A stretch of DNA of 64,000 nt from Haloferax massiliensis (lineage in GTDB: Archaea; Halobacteriota; Halobacteria; Halobacteriales; Haloferacaceae), in the NCBI RefSeq assembly GCF_001368915.1, contig NZ_CSTE01000004.1, forward strand, positions 124,001 to 188,000. Direction: 5' to 3'. How positions within the stretch are numbered: position 1 is the stretch's first letter; every line of letters begins with the position of its first letter. The notes under the pieces are model-generated. The model ran no database searches. It was given only the letters and a program-made list of their open reading frames with translations, and had not been told where the DNA came from. Positions 46,401 through 55,032 of the stretch are shown one piece after another. Position numbers and translations under genes: made by a program.

Positions 46401-48661
46401 CGGACGCGGTCCGTGACCGGGAGGAACCGATTCGAGTCGGAGGCCGCGCCGAAGTCGTTCGGTCCGGTCCCCTCGATGAGGTCGTAGTGCTGATGCGGGA
46501 TGGCGAAGTAGTTGCTCGGTCGGCCAGAGGTCGCGGCCGAGCCGAACGCGAGGCCCTCCTCGGTGAAGCCGAGGCCGGCCTGGTTCCCCGGGAGCGCCCC
46601 GACGATTTCGAAGTCGGTGACCGAGCCGTCCTCTAACTTGAATCGGTAGACCGAGGAGCTGAAGTTTCGCTCCTCGCCGGCGATGGTGCCGCTGAAGCCG
46701 CCGTACCCGACCTGTCCCCAAATCCAGTTGTCGATGCCGTGGACCAGTTCGTTGGGACCGGCGTGGGTGTCGCCGTTACCGTACCCGGAGAACAGGACGG
46801 TTCGCTCGTCGGCCTGTCCGTCGCCGTCCGTGTCGGCGAGGTGGACCAACTTCCCGCTCTCGCTCGGGTCATCGAGGTCGGTGACGACGACGCCGTCGTC
46901 GACGACCACCATGCTCGGGGGAATCGAGAGCCCGTCCGCGAAGACGGTGAACTCGTCGGCCTGCCCGTCGCCGTCGGTGTCCTCGCAGACGACGATTTTG
47001 TCGCGGTTCTGCCCCAGTTCGTTGGGGTAGTCGCGGGTGACCGACAGCCAGACGCGACCCTGTTCGTCGAACTTCGCGTCGAGGATGTTCCCCTTCGCGT
47101 CGTCCGGCAGGTCGGCCTCGGTGACGAACGGTTTGAGGTCGAAGCCCTCCGGCGTAATCGTCCGCCGGACCGTCTCGCTGGGATTCAGCGCCCGCTGCAT
47201 CTTGTTCCAACTCGTCCCGCTGCCGACCTCCTCGGGGACCTCCGGCGTCAGGAGGCTCCCCTCCGGCGGCGGATAGTACGGGATGTCGGCGTCGATGAAC
47301 TCCAGGTCGTTGAGGACCTTGGTGTCGTCGGCGATGGTGTCTTCGTTCTTCGTGACCCAGCGAATCGCGTTCTCGATGAGCGCCTTGAAGCCGTCGGTGG
47401 CCCACGGCGCTCTGCCGTGGCCCCACGCGGTGTAGAAGACGCGACCGTCGCCCTGCGTTCGGGTCCACGACCACGGCTCGCCCTGTTCGCGGCCCTCGTC
47501 GTACTCGGGGATGCTGTCCCCGTCGGGGAACTGCCCGTAGGCGAGGACGTTGATGTCGTCGTTGAGGTTCGTGTGGCGGTACGTCTCGTCTTCGACCGTG
47601 ATGGGGTCGAGGTTCGACAGAATCGGATGACTCGGCTGGGCGAAGCTCGTCGTCATCTCGTTGTAGTTGTGGTCGGCGAACTGACCGCCGACGAGGTTCA
47701 TGTAGGCGTCCGAGCCGGTGAAACAGGCCGAGGCGCTGTGAATCGGGATGAAGCCGCCGCCGTTCTCGACGAACTCGACGATGGACTGCTCCTGTTCCGC
47801 GGTCAGCTCTTGGCCGTAGTTCGCGCCGCGGTTGTCCATCATGACCCACGCGTCGTAGCGGTGGAGCACGTCGGGTTCGAGGTCGGCGAGGCGGTCGGTG
47901 TACTGGACCTCGATGCCGCGGTTCAGCATGTACTCGGTGAGCTGGACCTGCCGGGCGGGGCCGTTGTGGCTGCCGCCCTGCGGACCGCCCATCATGAGGA
48001 CGCTGATGTTGTCCTCGGCCGGCGGCGGCGTTATCTCGACGCTCCCCCGCATCTGCTCGGGGTGTTCCTCGGCGTAGTACATCGCCATCGACGACTCGGC
48101 GGTAAAGGTGACCGTCTGCGAGTCGCCGGACCCCTCCATCGTGGAAAAGGACTGCATCTCCTCCCCGGTCGGGTCCGCGAGGACGAACGTGATGGCCTCG
48201 TCCATGACGTTCGAGAGCTCTATCTCGTACTCCTCGCCCTCGTGCATGACGAGCGTCGGGTTGACGGTGTCTTCCATCTCGTCGGGCGCCGTCGCGACCC
48301 ACGAGAACGAGTCCGCCGAGGTCTCGACCTCCGTCCCGTTGCGCCAACTGTTGATTCCCTTCAACAGGGAGTTCGTCGTCAGGTCGCCCTGACGCCAGTC
48401 GGATATGGCGTCGGCGAGGCCGGACCCCTCGATGACCGACTCCTCGTTCGTGTACGCCGCGAGGACGTCACCCTCCGTCGCGACGAGGCGAATCGTGTCG
48501 TCGGTGGTGAGCTGTTTCGCCTGCGCGACGCCGCTGGCCCCGAGGAAGTTCGCCGCCCCGGCGCCGCTCACTTTCATGAAGTCGCGCCTGTTGATGTTCA
48601 GTCGCTCGCTGTCGCCGTCGCCGGCGTTCGCTTCCCGTGTCGTGTCGTCGTCGTGTGTCAT
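43445..48661 (-). CDS. Giant exported ThuA / PVC-type dehydrogenase protein with two cupredoxin domains
   Basis: 1738 residues. Order: Tat signal (NINRRDFMKVSG), dockerin-like module (66-113), cupredoxin-like domain 1 (about 118-212), ThuA glutamine-amidotransferase-like domain (about 218-440; SVLMMGGPQGG, VFYTAWGHG), PVC-type propeller dehydrogenase domain (about 500-880; DGDGQADEFTVFADGLSIPP), HEAT-like helical repeats (about 890-1080), and three carbohydrate-binding-like repeats beginning ENPSFETP, LSNGSFEE and LPNASFEE. An Asp/Gly/Ser linker and cupredoxin domain 2 (about 1625-1735) complete it. Domain 2 keeps type-1 copper ligands His1678, Cys1720, His1723 and Met1727. The role is inferred: oxidation of extracellular sugars with a built-in copper electron acceptor. 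Confidence 0.88.
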   Translation of the reverse strand: MTHDDDTTREANAGDGDSERLNINRRDFMKVSGAGAANFLGASGVAQAKQLTTDDTIRLVATEGDVLAAYTNEESVIEGSGLADAISDWRQGDLTTNSLLKGINSWRNGTEVETSADSFSWVATAPDEMEDTVNPTLVMHEGEEYEIELSNVMDEAITFVLADPTGEEMQSFSTMEGSGDSQTVTFTAESSMAMYYAEEHPEQMRGSVEITPPPAEDNISVLMMGGPQGGSHNGPARQVQLTEYMLNRGIEVQYTDRLADLEPDVLHRYDAWVMMDNRGANYGQELTAEQEQSIVEFVENGGGFIPIHSASACFTGSDAYMNLVGGQFADHNYNEMTTSFAQPSHPILSNLDPITVEDETYRHTNLNDDINVLAYGQFPDGDSIPEYDEGREQGEPWSWTRTQGDGRVFYTAWGHGRAPWATDGFKALIENAIRWVTKNEDTIADDTKVLNDLEFIDADIPYYPPPEGSLLTPEVPEEVGSGTSWNKMQRALNPSETVRRTITPEGFDLKPFVTEADLPDDAKGNILDAKFDEQGRVWLSVTRDYPNELGQNRDKIVVCEDTDGDGQADEFTVFADGLSIPPSMVVVDDGVVVTDLDDPSESGKLVHLADTDGDGQADERTVLFSGYGNGDTHAGPNELVHGIDNWIWGQVGYGGFSGTIAGEERNFSSSVYRFKLEDGSVTDFEIVGALPGNQAGLGFTEEGLAFGSAATSGRPSNYFAIPHQHYDLIEGTGPNDFGAASDSNRFLPVTDRVRQVDLHGGYTAATGHTIYTAREYPEKYWNNTGFVGGGTGHLLGTFFLSQDGAGYTNHYAHNIAGATDAWFAPSYSSVGPDGMLWFIDWYNYIYQHNPTPDGFDNGPGNAYMSEVRDHATARLFRVVYGDDDGYEPTDLADASVSELVEALSSSNMFWRRTAQRLLVERNETGALSSLVDLVTTETLDEVGLDPAAIHALWTMHGLGALDADTGNSTAIQAALGALTHSSPGVRLTALRVLPSTTDTRGAILDNDLLNDEDGRVAMWALVALAQTPADDASGEAVYQMISDESNYRDTVLVDAASLAGATHADGFIPAYEANEDTSDGGDTGDDLPNLIENPSFETPVGGDTGDSDAMPVGWSNTGYSGSPEFSYAETGYEGDRSVQVSSTEGADASWNATVAVDPNTEYTLSAYVKTDNVQLVDGTAIGEGPLGATISVEQIANADSGTQWDTIPSGLTGTNDWTEVSTTVNSGDLEELQINCLFGGYGEATGTAWFDGVSLTDPDGTDVLSNGSFEESTGGSESSMPADWTTNTFAGTAEYTYADAGQDGSQSVQISSTEGADAVWLADGISVQPETEYTLSGWIRTENVQASDSARGALFNVHSTDFETDPLTGTNDWTEVSTTFTTGADTSTVQINCLFGGFGNATGTAWFDNVSLTDPDGNNLLPNASFEEAADTDSSSDPEGPANWEGITYGGTAEFTYTSDVARTGDYSVRVDSTEGADASWSQYRDDLEPNSEYRFRAWVRTSDDFSNSEDGFGEIGSSYGVTINVHSLGQGSVTDYYTDPVDDWQLLETTFSTGASPGEFQFNLLFGGWGNATGTAWFDDTELTRIGGSGNGLELVYDRVTEHVDATGGDGSDDGGSDDGGSDVIPSGSTIELEAESNEGWTGVAPSGIADATNPTLTLEAGGEYTVTWTNRNGAPHNFEVVNGDDSVVNDISTSYLATQGESQSVTFTVTDSMAEYVCRAHSFRMRGTIEIASSSN

Positions 48662-49109
48662 GTGTGTTGCGTCGGTCGCTGTCGTCGTTGGTTACCGTGC
48701 GATTACAGGGCTGCGCCGCTCTCGCGACCGCAGTCCAGCCGCGTACCCCGTCAATGGACCGACGGACGGCTCCCTCCCGCCTGCTCGCCCGACCTGACGG
48801 CCGGGGTGTAACAGGAGTATAGCCATTACTCCCGTCGGCTCACTGTGTTGGGCTACCAAATTTCATGAACTAATATTACTTGAATGTACTGTCCGATGGT
48901 AAGCGGAGGCCGCGAGGTTCTCCGCCGCAGCGGTCGGTGAACGTTGGACCAACCCAAATGTTAATGACAGTCTGTCGTGTTGCCACGGTTGCAAGTATGA
49001 ACCGCGCATACACACAGTCTGTCGTACCGACGGCGACGCCGCGGGGTGTCGTGGTTTCGAACCACGGGGACGGACCGGCCCGACGCGAGCGGTCCGCCGC
49101 GGGTGAGCG
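48662..49109. other. Divergent intergenic region
   Basis: About 450 bases between two divergent genes. AT-rich stretches near 48861-48895 and 48955-48965 may hold promoters. No small gene or RNA is evident. Confidence 0.4.
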
Positions 49110-50321
49110 ATGAGCGTCGTCATCGTCGGCACGCTCGACACCAAGGGCGAGGAAATCGGGTTCGCCCGCGACGTGCTCGAAGGGAAGGGGCTCGAAGTCC
49201 ACCTCGTCGACGTCGGCGTGATGGGAGACCCCGAAATCGAACCGGACACCGACGCCGCGGCCGTGGCCGAGGCGGGCGGGAGCACGCTCGAAGCGCTTCG
49301 GGAGGCCGGGGACCGCGGCAAGGCTATCGAAATCATGGGCGACGGCGCGGCAGTCGTCGCGTCTCGACTCCACGACGAGGGCCGACTCGACGGTATCCTC
49401 GGGCTGGGCGGCGGGGGGAACACCTCGGTCGCGACGGCCGCGATGCGCGCGCTCCCGATGGGCGTCCCCAAACTGATGCTGTCGACGATGGCGTCGGGCG
49501 ACACGGAACCCTACGTCGGCTACCACGACATCGCGATGATGTACTCCGTCGCCGACATCGAGGGGCTCAATCAGCTCTCGCGGACCGTTATCTCCAACGC
49601 GGCGCTCGCGATGGTCGGCATGGTGTCGAACGAACCGGACGCCGAGACCGAGGAGAAGCCGACCATCGGAATCACGATGTTCGGCGTCACGACGCCGTGC
49701 GTTCAGACGGCGCGCGACTGGCTCGAAGCGCGCGGCTACGAGACCATCGTCTTCCACGCGACCGGGACCGGCGGCCGAGCGATGGAGTCGCTCATCGAGG
49801 AGGGCGTCATCGACGGCGTGCTCGACGTCACGACGACCGAGTGGGCCGACGAACTGGTCGGCGGCGTCCTCGCGGCGGGCCCCGACCGACTCGACGCCGC
49901 GGCCGAGCGCGGCATCCCGCAGGTGGTCTCGACCGGCGCGCTCGACATGGTCAACTTCGGGCCGAGAGACTCCGTCTCCGACGAGTTCGACGGCCGGCAG
50001 TTCCACGTCCACAACCCGCAGGTGACGCTGATGCGGACGACGCCCGAGGAGAACGCCGAACTCGGCCGCATCATCGCGGAGAAGCTCAACGCCGCGACCG
50101 GCCCCACCGCGCTCGCGCTCCCGCTCGGCGGCGTCTCGATGCTCGACGCGGAGGGCGAGGATTTCTACGACCCCGAGGCCGACGACGCGCTGTTCGGCGC
50201 GCTTCGCGAACATCTCGACGACCACGTGGAGGTCATCGAATCGCCGGCGAACATCAACGACGACGAGTTCGCGCGAACGCTCGCGAAGGCCATCGACAGC
50301 CGGATGCGAGCCTCGGCGTAA
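49110..50321 (+). CDS. Tm-1-like ATP-binding domain protein (UPF0261)
   Basis: 403 residues, the normal length. VVIVGTLDTKGEEIGFARDV is the family signature at the N-terminus. GILGLGGGGNTSVATAAMRA, GVPKLMLSTMASGDTEPYVG and GITMFGVTTPCVQTARDWLE follow. These belong to the two-domain fold of the tomato Tm-1 N-terminal region. Bacterial and archaeal members usually travel with a PEP-hydrolase-like TIM barrel, which is present here at 57330-58163. The biochemical reaction is not established; the context is catabolic, with an importer directly downstream. Confidence 0.88.
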   Translation: MSVVIVGTLDTKGEEIGFARDVLEGKGLEVHLVDVGVMGDPEIEPDTDAAAVAEAGGSTLEALREAGDRGKAIEIMGDGAAVVASRLHDEGRLDGILGLGGGGNTSVATAAMRALPMGVPKLMLSTMASGDTEPYVGYHDIAMMYSVADIEGLNQLSRTVISNAALAMVGMVSNEPDAETEEKPTIGITMFGVTTPCVQTARDWLEARGYETIVFHATGTGGRAMESLIEEGVIDGVLDVTTTEWADELVGGVLAAGPDRLDAAAERGIPQVVSTGALDMVNFGPRDSVSDEFDGRQFHVHNPQVTLMRTTPEENAELGRIIAEKLNAATGPTALALPLGGVSMLDAEGEDFYDPEADDALFGALREHLDDHVEVIESPANINDDEFARTLAKAIDSRMRASA

Positions 50322-50498
50322 GACGCCCGACGCCGACTCCGGCGACGAGCGAGCGCTTCGCTCCGCGCACCGACGCCCGGAGCGCCAGCGCACGGGATTT
50401 CGCGCACGACATCGCCCGTACGACCTGTTTTCTACCCGGATAATCACAAAGTTTAACTATACCATGACACCATGTGACTACCAGCGTTCCGAAGAAAC

Positions 50499-51914
50499 AT
50501 GACTGATCAACCAGCGCTAACTGACGAATCCAGGCGACGCTATCTGAAAGCAATCGGGACGGCCGGACTCACGGCCGGACTCGCGGGCTGTTCCGGTGGG
50601 GGTGGTTCCGAAGGCGAGAACAACAGCGGCGGCGGGGGCGACGACTCCTCTGGCGGGGACACGTCCGGCGGCGACAGCGGCGAGGAGTACGAGGCCATCG
50701 GGAACTTCCCGCCCGAGGGGAACTCCGTGAGCATCGGATTCAACGGGCCGACCTCCGGCGCGTTGGGTCCCGACGGCCAAGACCAGGAGAAGGGCTTCGA
50801 CCTCGCGGTGAAGCACCTGAACGAGGGCGGCGGCCTCGTCGACTACTGGGACCGTCTGAGCGGCGACGGCATCATGGGCTATCAGGTCGAGCCGACGAAG
50901 GCCGACACCGCCGGGAGCGCCGACACGGCACAGGACAACATCGACCGGATGATTCAGCGGGACAACATCCAGTTCTGGACGGGCGGCATGTCCAGTACGG
51001 TGACGATGGCGATGCAGAACGTCGCCCAGCGGGAGAAGGTCCCGTTCATGGGCGGCAACTCCACGTCCGCCGGCATCTCCGGCGAGAACTGCTCGCGGTA
51101 CTACTTCCACCCGACGTTCCACGCGGAGATTATCGGGATGGCGATGGGCGAGGCCGCACCCTCGGTCCTCGGCGAGGACCGCTCGCTGTTCCACATCTAC
51201 ATGGACTACTCCTACGGGCAGTCGAACCGCGACGCCGCCCGGAAATACCTCACCGAACAGGGGCCGTGGGAGGACGCCGGCGGTGCCGCCATCGCGGAGG
51301 GTGAGACCGACCACAGCTCCCAGATTCAGGCGCTCGAAGACTCCGGGGCCGACACGCTGTACTTCTCCAGCTTCGGTAACTTCGCCGCCAGCGGCCTCGC
51401 GCAGTTGCGAGACGCCGGCCTGACCGACGACATCGAGGTCATCATCCCGCACGTCAGCGCGTTCACCCTCGACCCGCTCGGCGCGGACGCCGAAGGCGTC
51501 CTCGGCATGGAGCCGTGGAACCCGAACGCCGACAACGAACCGAGTCAGGTGTTCGTCGAGTCCTACCAGGAGGAGTACGGCGAGACGCCCAACCAGAGTT
51601 CGCTGCACACCTACGAGTCGATGATGGTGTACGCGGCCGCCGTCGAGGACGCGGGGACCTTCCACCCGCCGACCGTGGTCCGAACGCTCGAAGAGTTCGA
51701 GTGGAGCCTCGCGTGGGGCGACTCCGCGTTCCGGACGTGCGACCACCAGGTCGAACGGCCGTGGTACATGGTGCAGGGCGTCGGCGACGACCGCGCCGAG
51801 GAACTCGGCATCCGGACGGAAATCGTCGAGACGACCGACCCGCTCGTCTACGAGTGCAGCGAGTTCCCGGCGTCCAACTGCGCCATGGGCGACAACGAGT
51901 ACGGAGACGAGTGA
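50499..51914 (+). CDS. Branched-chain-type ABC substrate-binding lipoprotein
   Basis: 471 residues. N-terminal SRRRYLKAIGTAGL and a lipobox ending LAGCSG show a Tat lipoprotein; a Gly/Ser/Asp linker follows. The body is a LivK/UrtA-like type I periplasmic binding fold: IGFNGPTSGALGPDGQDQEK, QDNIDRMIQRDNIQFWTGG, YMDYSYGQSNRDAARKYL. It catches a small organic acid, amino acid or amide outside the cell. TTTAACTATA about 40 bases upstream is a likely promoter. It begins the importer operon. Confidence 0.9.
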   Translation: MTDQPALTDESRRRYLKAIGTAGLTAGLAGCSGGGGSEGENNSGGGGDDSSGGDTSGGDSGEEYEAIGNFPPEGNSVSIGFNGPTSGALGPDGQDQEKGFDLAVKHLNEGGGLVDYWDRLSGDGIMGYQVEPTKADTAGSADTAQDNIDRMIQRDNIQFWTGGMSSTVTMAMQNVAQREKVPFMGGNSTSAGISGENCSRYYFHPTFHAEIIGMAMGEAAPSVLGEDRSLFHIYMDYSYGQSNRDAARKYLTEQGPWEDAGGAAIAEGETDHSSQIQALEDSGADTLYFSSFGNFAASGLAQLRDAGLTDDIEVIIPHVSAFTLDPLGADAEGVLGMEPWNPNADNEPSQVFVESYQEEYGETPNQSSLHTYESMMVYAAAVEDAGTFHPPTVVRTLEEFEWSLAWGDSAFRTCDHQVERPWYMVQGVGDDRAEELGIRTEIVETTDPLVYECSEFPASNCAMGDNEYGDE

Positions 51915-52193
51915 CGACCTGACCGCGCCTCGATACGACGTACCAACTCCCTTTTCGGCAGTCGGGACTCCCTACGCGGTCACCCCACCCGCGTTCGACT
52001 GCTCGAACGCCGCTTTTTCTCGGTCGCACGGGCCTCGCGTCGACGCCCGGAGACGACCGCCGCCGCCGCATCCGGAGAGCGGGCCGCTGGCGTGTCAGAA
52101 GCCAGCGAAGCACAAGATTAACATACTGAAGAATGCATGAATAATCGTGCACACCATGAAGTGGTTACTCACATCTGTACCGAGGTGGAAGCG

Positions 52194-53135
52194 ATGAACA
52201 TCGACGGGGTCGTCGGATTCCTCTTTATCGCACTGAGCGTCGCGTCGCTGTATCTGCTCGTCGCGGTCGGGCTTTCCATCGTGTTCGGGTCGCTCAAATA
52301 CGTGAATATGGCCCACGGCGTCCTCTACTTGAGCGGCGCGTACATCGGGCTTCTCATCGCGTCGAGCGAGCAGTACGGGGGGCTCTTGAGCGGGTTCGGG
52401 CAGGTCGGACTCGATTGGGGGTTCGTCCCCGCGCTCGTGTTGACGCCGGTGGTCATCTTCGTCGTCGGCGTCGCCATGGAACGTTGGATTGCGAAACCGT
52501 TCTACGAACGAGAACTCCTCGACCAACTCCTCGTCACATTCGGAATCCTCATCGCCGCCCAGGAGCTGGTCGCCATCCTCTTCGGCCGGACGGGAACCAT
52601 CTACCCGCGTCCGGAGTGGCTCACGGGCGCGATATCCCTCCCCGTCGTCGGCACGCCGCCGGGGATGAGCGCGGCCTCGACGATACGCGTCCTCGTCGTC
52701 GCGCTCACGCTCCTGCTCGTCGCCGGCATCTTCGCGTTCTTCAAATACACCGACTACGGGCTGGCCGTTCGGGCGGGGACCGAAGACTCCGAGATGACGC
52801 AGATGCTCGGTATCCGTATCGGGCGACCGTTCCTGTTGATATTCGCCGTCGGGGCCGCGTACGCGGGGCTCGCGGGCGTCCTCGGTGGGTCGCTTTTCAA
52901 CGTGACCTCCGAGATCGGCATGGAGATAATCATCCCGTCGCTGGTCATCGTCATCATGGGCGGCGTCGGCAGTCTGCGCGGGACCGTCGTCGGCGCGCTC
53001 CTCGCCGGGCTCACCTTCGCGGTGGCGACGGAGCTCGAACCGAGCATGACGCAGGCAAGCATCTACCTGCTGGCCATCGTGGTGCTGACGATTAGACCGA
53101 GCGGCATCTTCCCCTCGGCGGAGGTCGGACAATGA
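52194..53135 (+). CDS. Branched-chain-type ABC permease, LivH-like
   Basis: 313 residues from ATG 52194; an upstream in-frame ATG at 52137 would add unrelated polar sequence. Typical LivH features: GLSIVFGSLKYVNMAHGVLY near the start and GLAVRAGTEDSEMTQMLGI as the cytoplasmic coupling loop. Last come MEIIIPSLVIVIMGGVGSLR and GTVVGALLAG. About eight membrane helices. The LivM-like gene overlaps it by 4 bases (ATGA). Confidence 0.92.
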   Translation: MNIDGVVGFLFIALSVASLYLLVAVGLSIVFGSLKYVNMAHGVLYLSGAYIGLLIASSEQYGGLLSGFGQVGLDWGFVPALVLTPVVIFVVGVAMERWIAKPFYERELLDQLLVTFGILIAAQELVAILFGRTGTIYPRPEWLTGAISLPVVGTPPGMSAASTIRVLVVALTLLLVAGIFAFFKYTDYGLAVRAGTEDSEMTQMLGIRIGRPFLLIFAVGAAYAGLAGVLGGSLFNVTSEIGMEIIIPSLVIVIMGGVGSLRGTVVGALLAGLTFAVATELEPSMTQASIYLLAIVVLTIRPSGIFPSAEVGQ

Positions 53136-54274
53136 GCACGGACAACATCCACAAGACCGTAGACGAAGAATCGCCGTTGATCAGCTGGGACACCTGGGAC
53201 GGTATCAAACACACCGAGTCGTTCGTCCTCCTGTCGTCGGTGCTGTTCGTCCTGTTGTTCTCGTACGCGTTCGGCCGCGCACCGGTCGTCTCGGACATCT
53301 TCCAGGGATATCACGGGCTGGCGATTACCATCCTCATCTGGTCGATATTCGCGCTCGGGTTCAACCTCCTGTTGGGCCAGACCGGTCTCCTCTCGTTCGG
53401 TCACGCCATGTTCTTCGGGACCGCGAGCTACGCCGCGGCGCTGTTCGCGATTCACGTGTACAACGACCCGCTCGTGGTCATCGTCGTCGGGACGCTGGCG
53501 GCGGTCGCCCTCGGTGCGGTCGCGGCGCTGATTCTCCTGCGCCTCCACACGGTGTACTTCTCCATCGTGGCGCTGGCCATCGGGCAGTTCCTCTACTTCC
53601 TCGCCCGAGAGCCGCTCGTGGAGATCACGAAGGGGATAAACGGCCTCGAAGTGCCGCGCTCGCCCGTCCTCGGGCTCTTCGAACTGGAACACCAGTACGG
53701 CGGACTCCTCGGCGAACTCGTCGTGAACAACCTCTATCTCTTCGTCGGCGTCTTCTTCGTCGCCGTCGTCGCCTCTATCACGCGCATCCGCAAGTCCCCC
53801 TACGGACTCATCTTCAAGGCGATTCGCGAGAACGAGACGCGGACGGCGTTCGTCGGTCTCGACGTCTGGCGCTACAAGTTCGCGGCGTTCCTCCTGTCGG
53901 CGTCCATCGTCGGCCTCGCCGGCGGGCTGATGGCCGTCAACACCCAGTTCGCTGGCGTCGAGCGACTCTACTGGTCCGTCAGCGGCGACGTCGTCGTGAT
54001 GACCGTCCTCGGCGGTCTCGGCACGCTCGCCGGGCCGGTCATCGGAACGTTCGTGTTCTTCTACTTCAAGGGCATCGTCAACGGCTTCCCGACGCTCGGC
54101 AACTACTGGCTCCTCCTGCTGTCGCTTTCGTTCACGACGGTCGTGTGGGTCTACCGCGACGGCATCTGGGGGATGACGACCGCCCTCACCGGCGCGCTCC
54201 GCGAACCCAGAGAACTGCTGGACACCGTCACCGGCCGCGACTCGACCGGCGACTCCTCGGGGGGTGAGAACTGA
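53132..54274 (+). CDS. Branched-chain-type ABC permease, LivM-like
   Basis: 380 residues, membrane protein of the LivM class: FALGFNLLLGQTGLLSFGHA, KSPYGLIFKAIRENETRTAF and GLGTLAGPVIGTFVFFYFKG are the family signatures. It has an N-terminal cytoplasmic extension of about 35 residues and a polar C-terminal tail. It pairs with the LivH-like subunit to form the channel. Its stop overlaps the next start by one base (TGATG). Confidence 0.92.
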   Translation: MSTDNIHKTVDEESPLISWDTWDGIKHTESFVLLSSVLFVLLFSYAFGRAPVVSDIFQGYHGLAITILIWSIFALGFNLLLGQTGLLSFGHAMFFGTASYAAALFAIHVYNDPLVVIVVGTLAAVALGAVAALILLRLHTVYFSIVALAIGQFLYFLAREPLVEITKGINGLEVPRSPVLGLFELEHQYGGLLGELVVNNLYLFVGVFFVAVVASITRIRKSPYGLIFKAIRENETRTAFVGLDVWRYKFAAFLLSASIVGLAGGLMAVNTQFAGVERLYWSVSGDVVVMTVLGGLGTLAGPVIGTFVFFYFKGIVNGFPTLGNYWLLLLSLSFTTVVWVYRDGIWGMTTALTGALREPRELLDTVTGRDSTGDSSGGEN

Positions 54275-55032
54275 TGGCGCTCCTCGAAACCCACGGACTC
54301 ACCAAGGAGTTCGGCGGGCTCACGGCGCTCGACGGCGTCGACATCGAAGTCGAAGAGGGCGAACTCGTCTCCCTCATCGGCCCCAACGGCGCCGGCAAGT
54401 CCACGCTCATCAACACGATAACCGGTCGGCTGCGTCCGACCGAGGGCGAGGTGTTCTACGCCGGGAACGAACTCGTCGGCATGAAGCCGTTCGAAATCGC
54501 ACAGCTCGGCGTCGGTCGGTCGTTCCAGACCGCGTCGATTCTCCCCGAACTCACGGTGCGGGAGAACGTGCAGGTCGCGTCGTTCGCGGCCGAACACGGC
54601 TCGTTCCGGGTCAATTTCTTCCGCCGACGGGACTCGTTCGACGAGGTCCAAACGCGGACGAACGACATCCTGGAGACCATCGGCCTCGACTCGAAGGCCC
54701 GGATGGAAGCCGGCTCGCTCCCGTACGGCGACAAGCGGCGCTTAGAGGTCGCCATCGGACTCGCCACCGACCCGGACCTCCTGTTCATGGACGAGCCGAC
54801 CGCCGGCATGTCGCCGACGGAGACCGAGATAACGGTCGACCTCATCCACGACCTGCTTGCCGACTGGGGGATGACCATCTTCCTCGTCGAACACGACATG
54901 GACATCGTCTTCGACGTCTCCGACCGCATCTTCACGCTCCATCAGGGTCGGCTCATCGCGCGGGGGACCCCCGAGGAGATTCGGGAGAATCCGGCCGTCC
55001 GCGAGGCCTACCTCGGAGGTGAGGAGCAATGA
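54274..55032 (+). CDS. Branched-chain-type ABC ATPase, LivG-like
   Basis: 252 residues. Walker A GPNGAGKSTLINTITG, a LivG-type signature region LPYGDKRRLEVAIGLA in place of LSGGQ, Walker B LLFMDEPTAGMSPTE, and switch FLVEHDMDIVFDVSDRIF. The C-terminal ENPAVREAYLGG is a LivG hallmark. One of two ATPases powering the importer; it overlaps the LivF-like gene by 4 bases. Confidence 0.93.
   Translation: MALLETHGLTKEFGGLTALDGVDIEVEEGELVSLIGPNGAGKSTLINTITGRLRPTEGEVFYAGNELVGMKPFEIAQLGVGRSFQTASILPELTVRENVQVASFAAEHGSFRVNFFRRRDSFDEVQTRTNDILETIGLDSKARMEAGSLPYGDKRRLEVAIGLATDPDLLFMDEPTAGMSPTETEITVDLIHDLLADWGMTIFLVEHDMDIVFDVSDRIFTLHQGRLIARGTPEEIRENPAVREAYLGGEEQ

Noticed and set aside
46739-48811. 690-codon plus-strand ORF opposite the giant ThuA protein, and other long antisense frames (for example 31803-33683 and 20156-22108)
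   Set aside because: High GC with third-position G/C bias opens long frames opposite true genes. Their products are Arg/Val/Gly rich with no domains.
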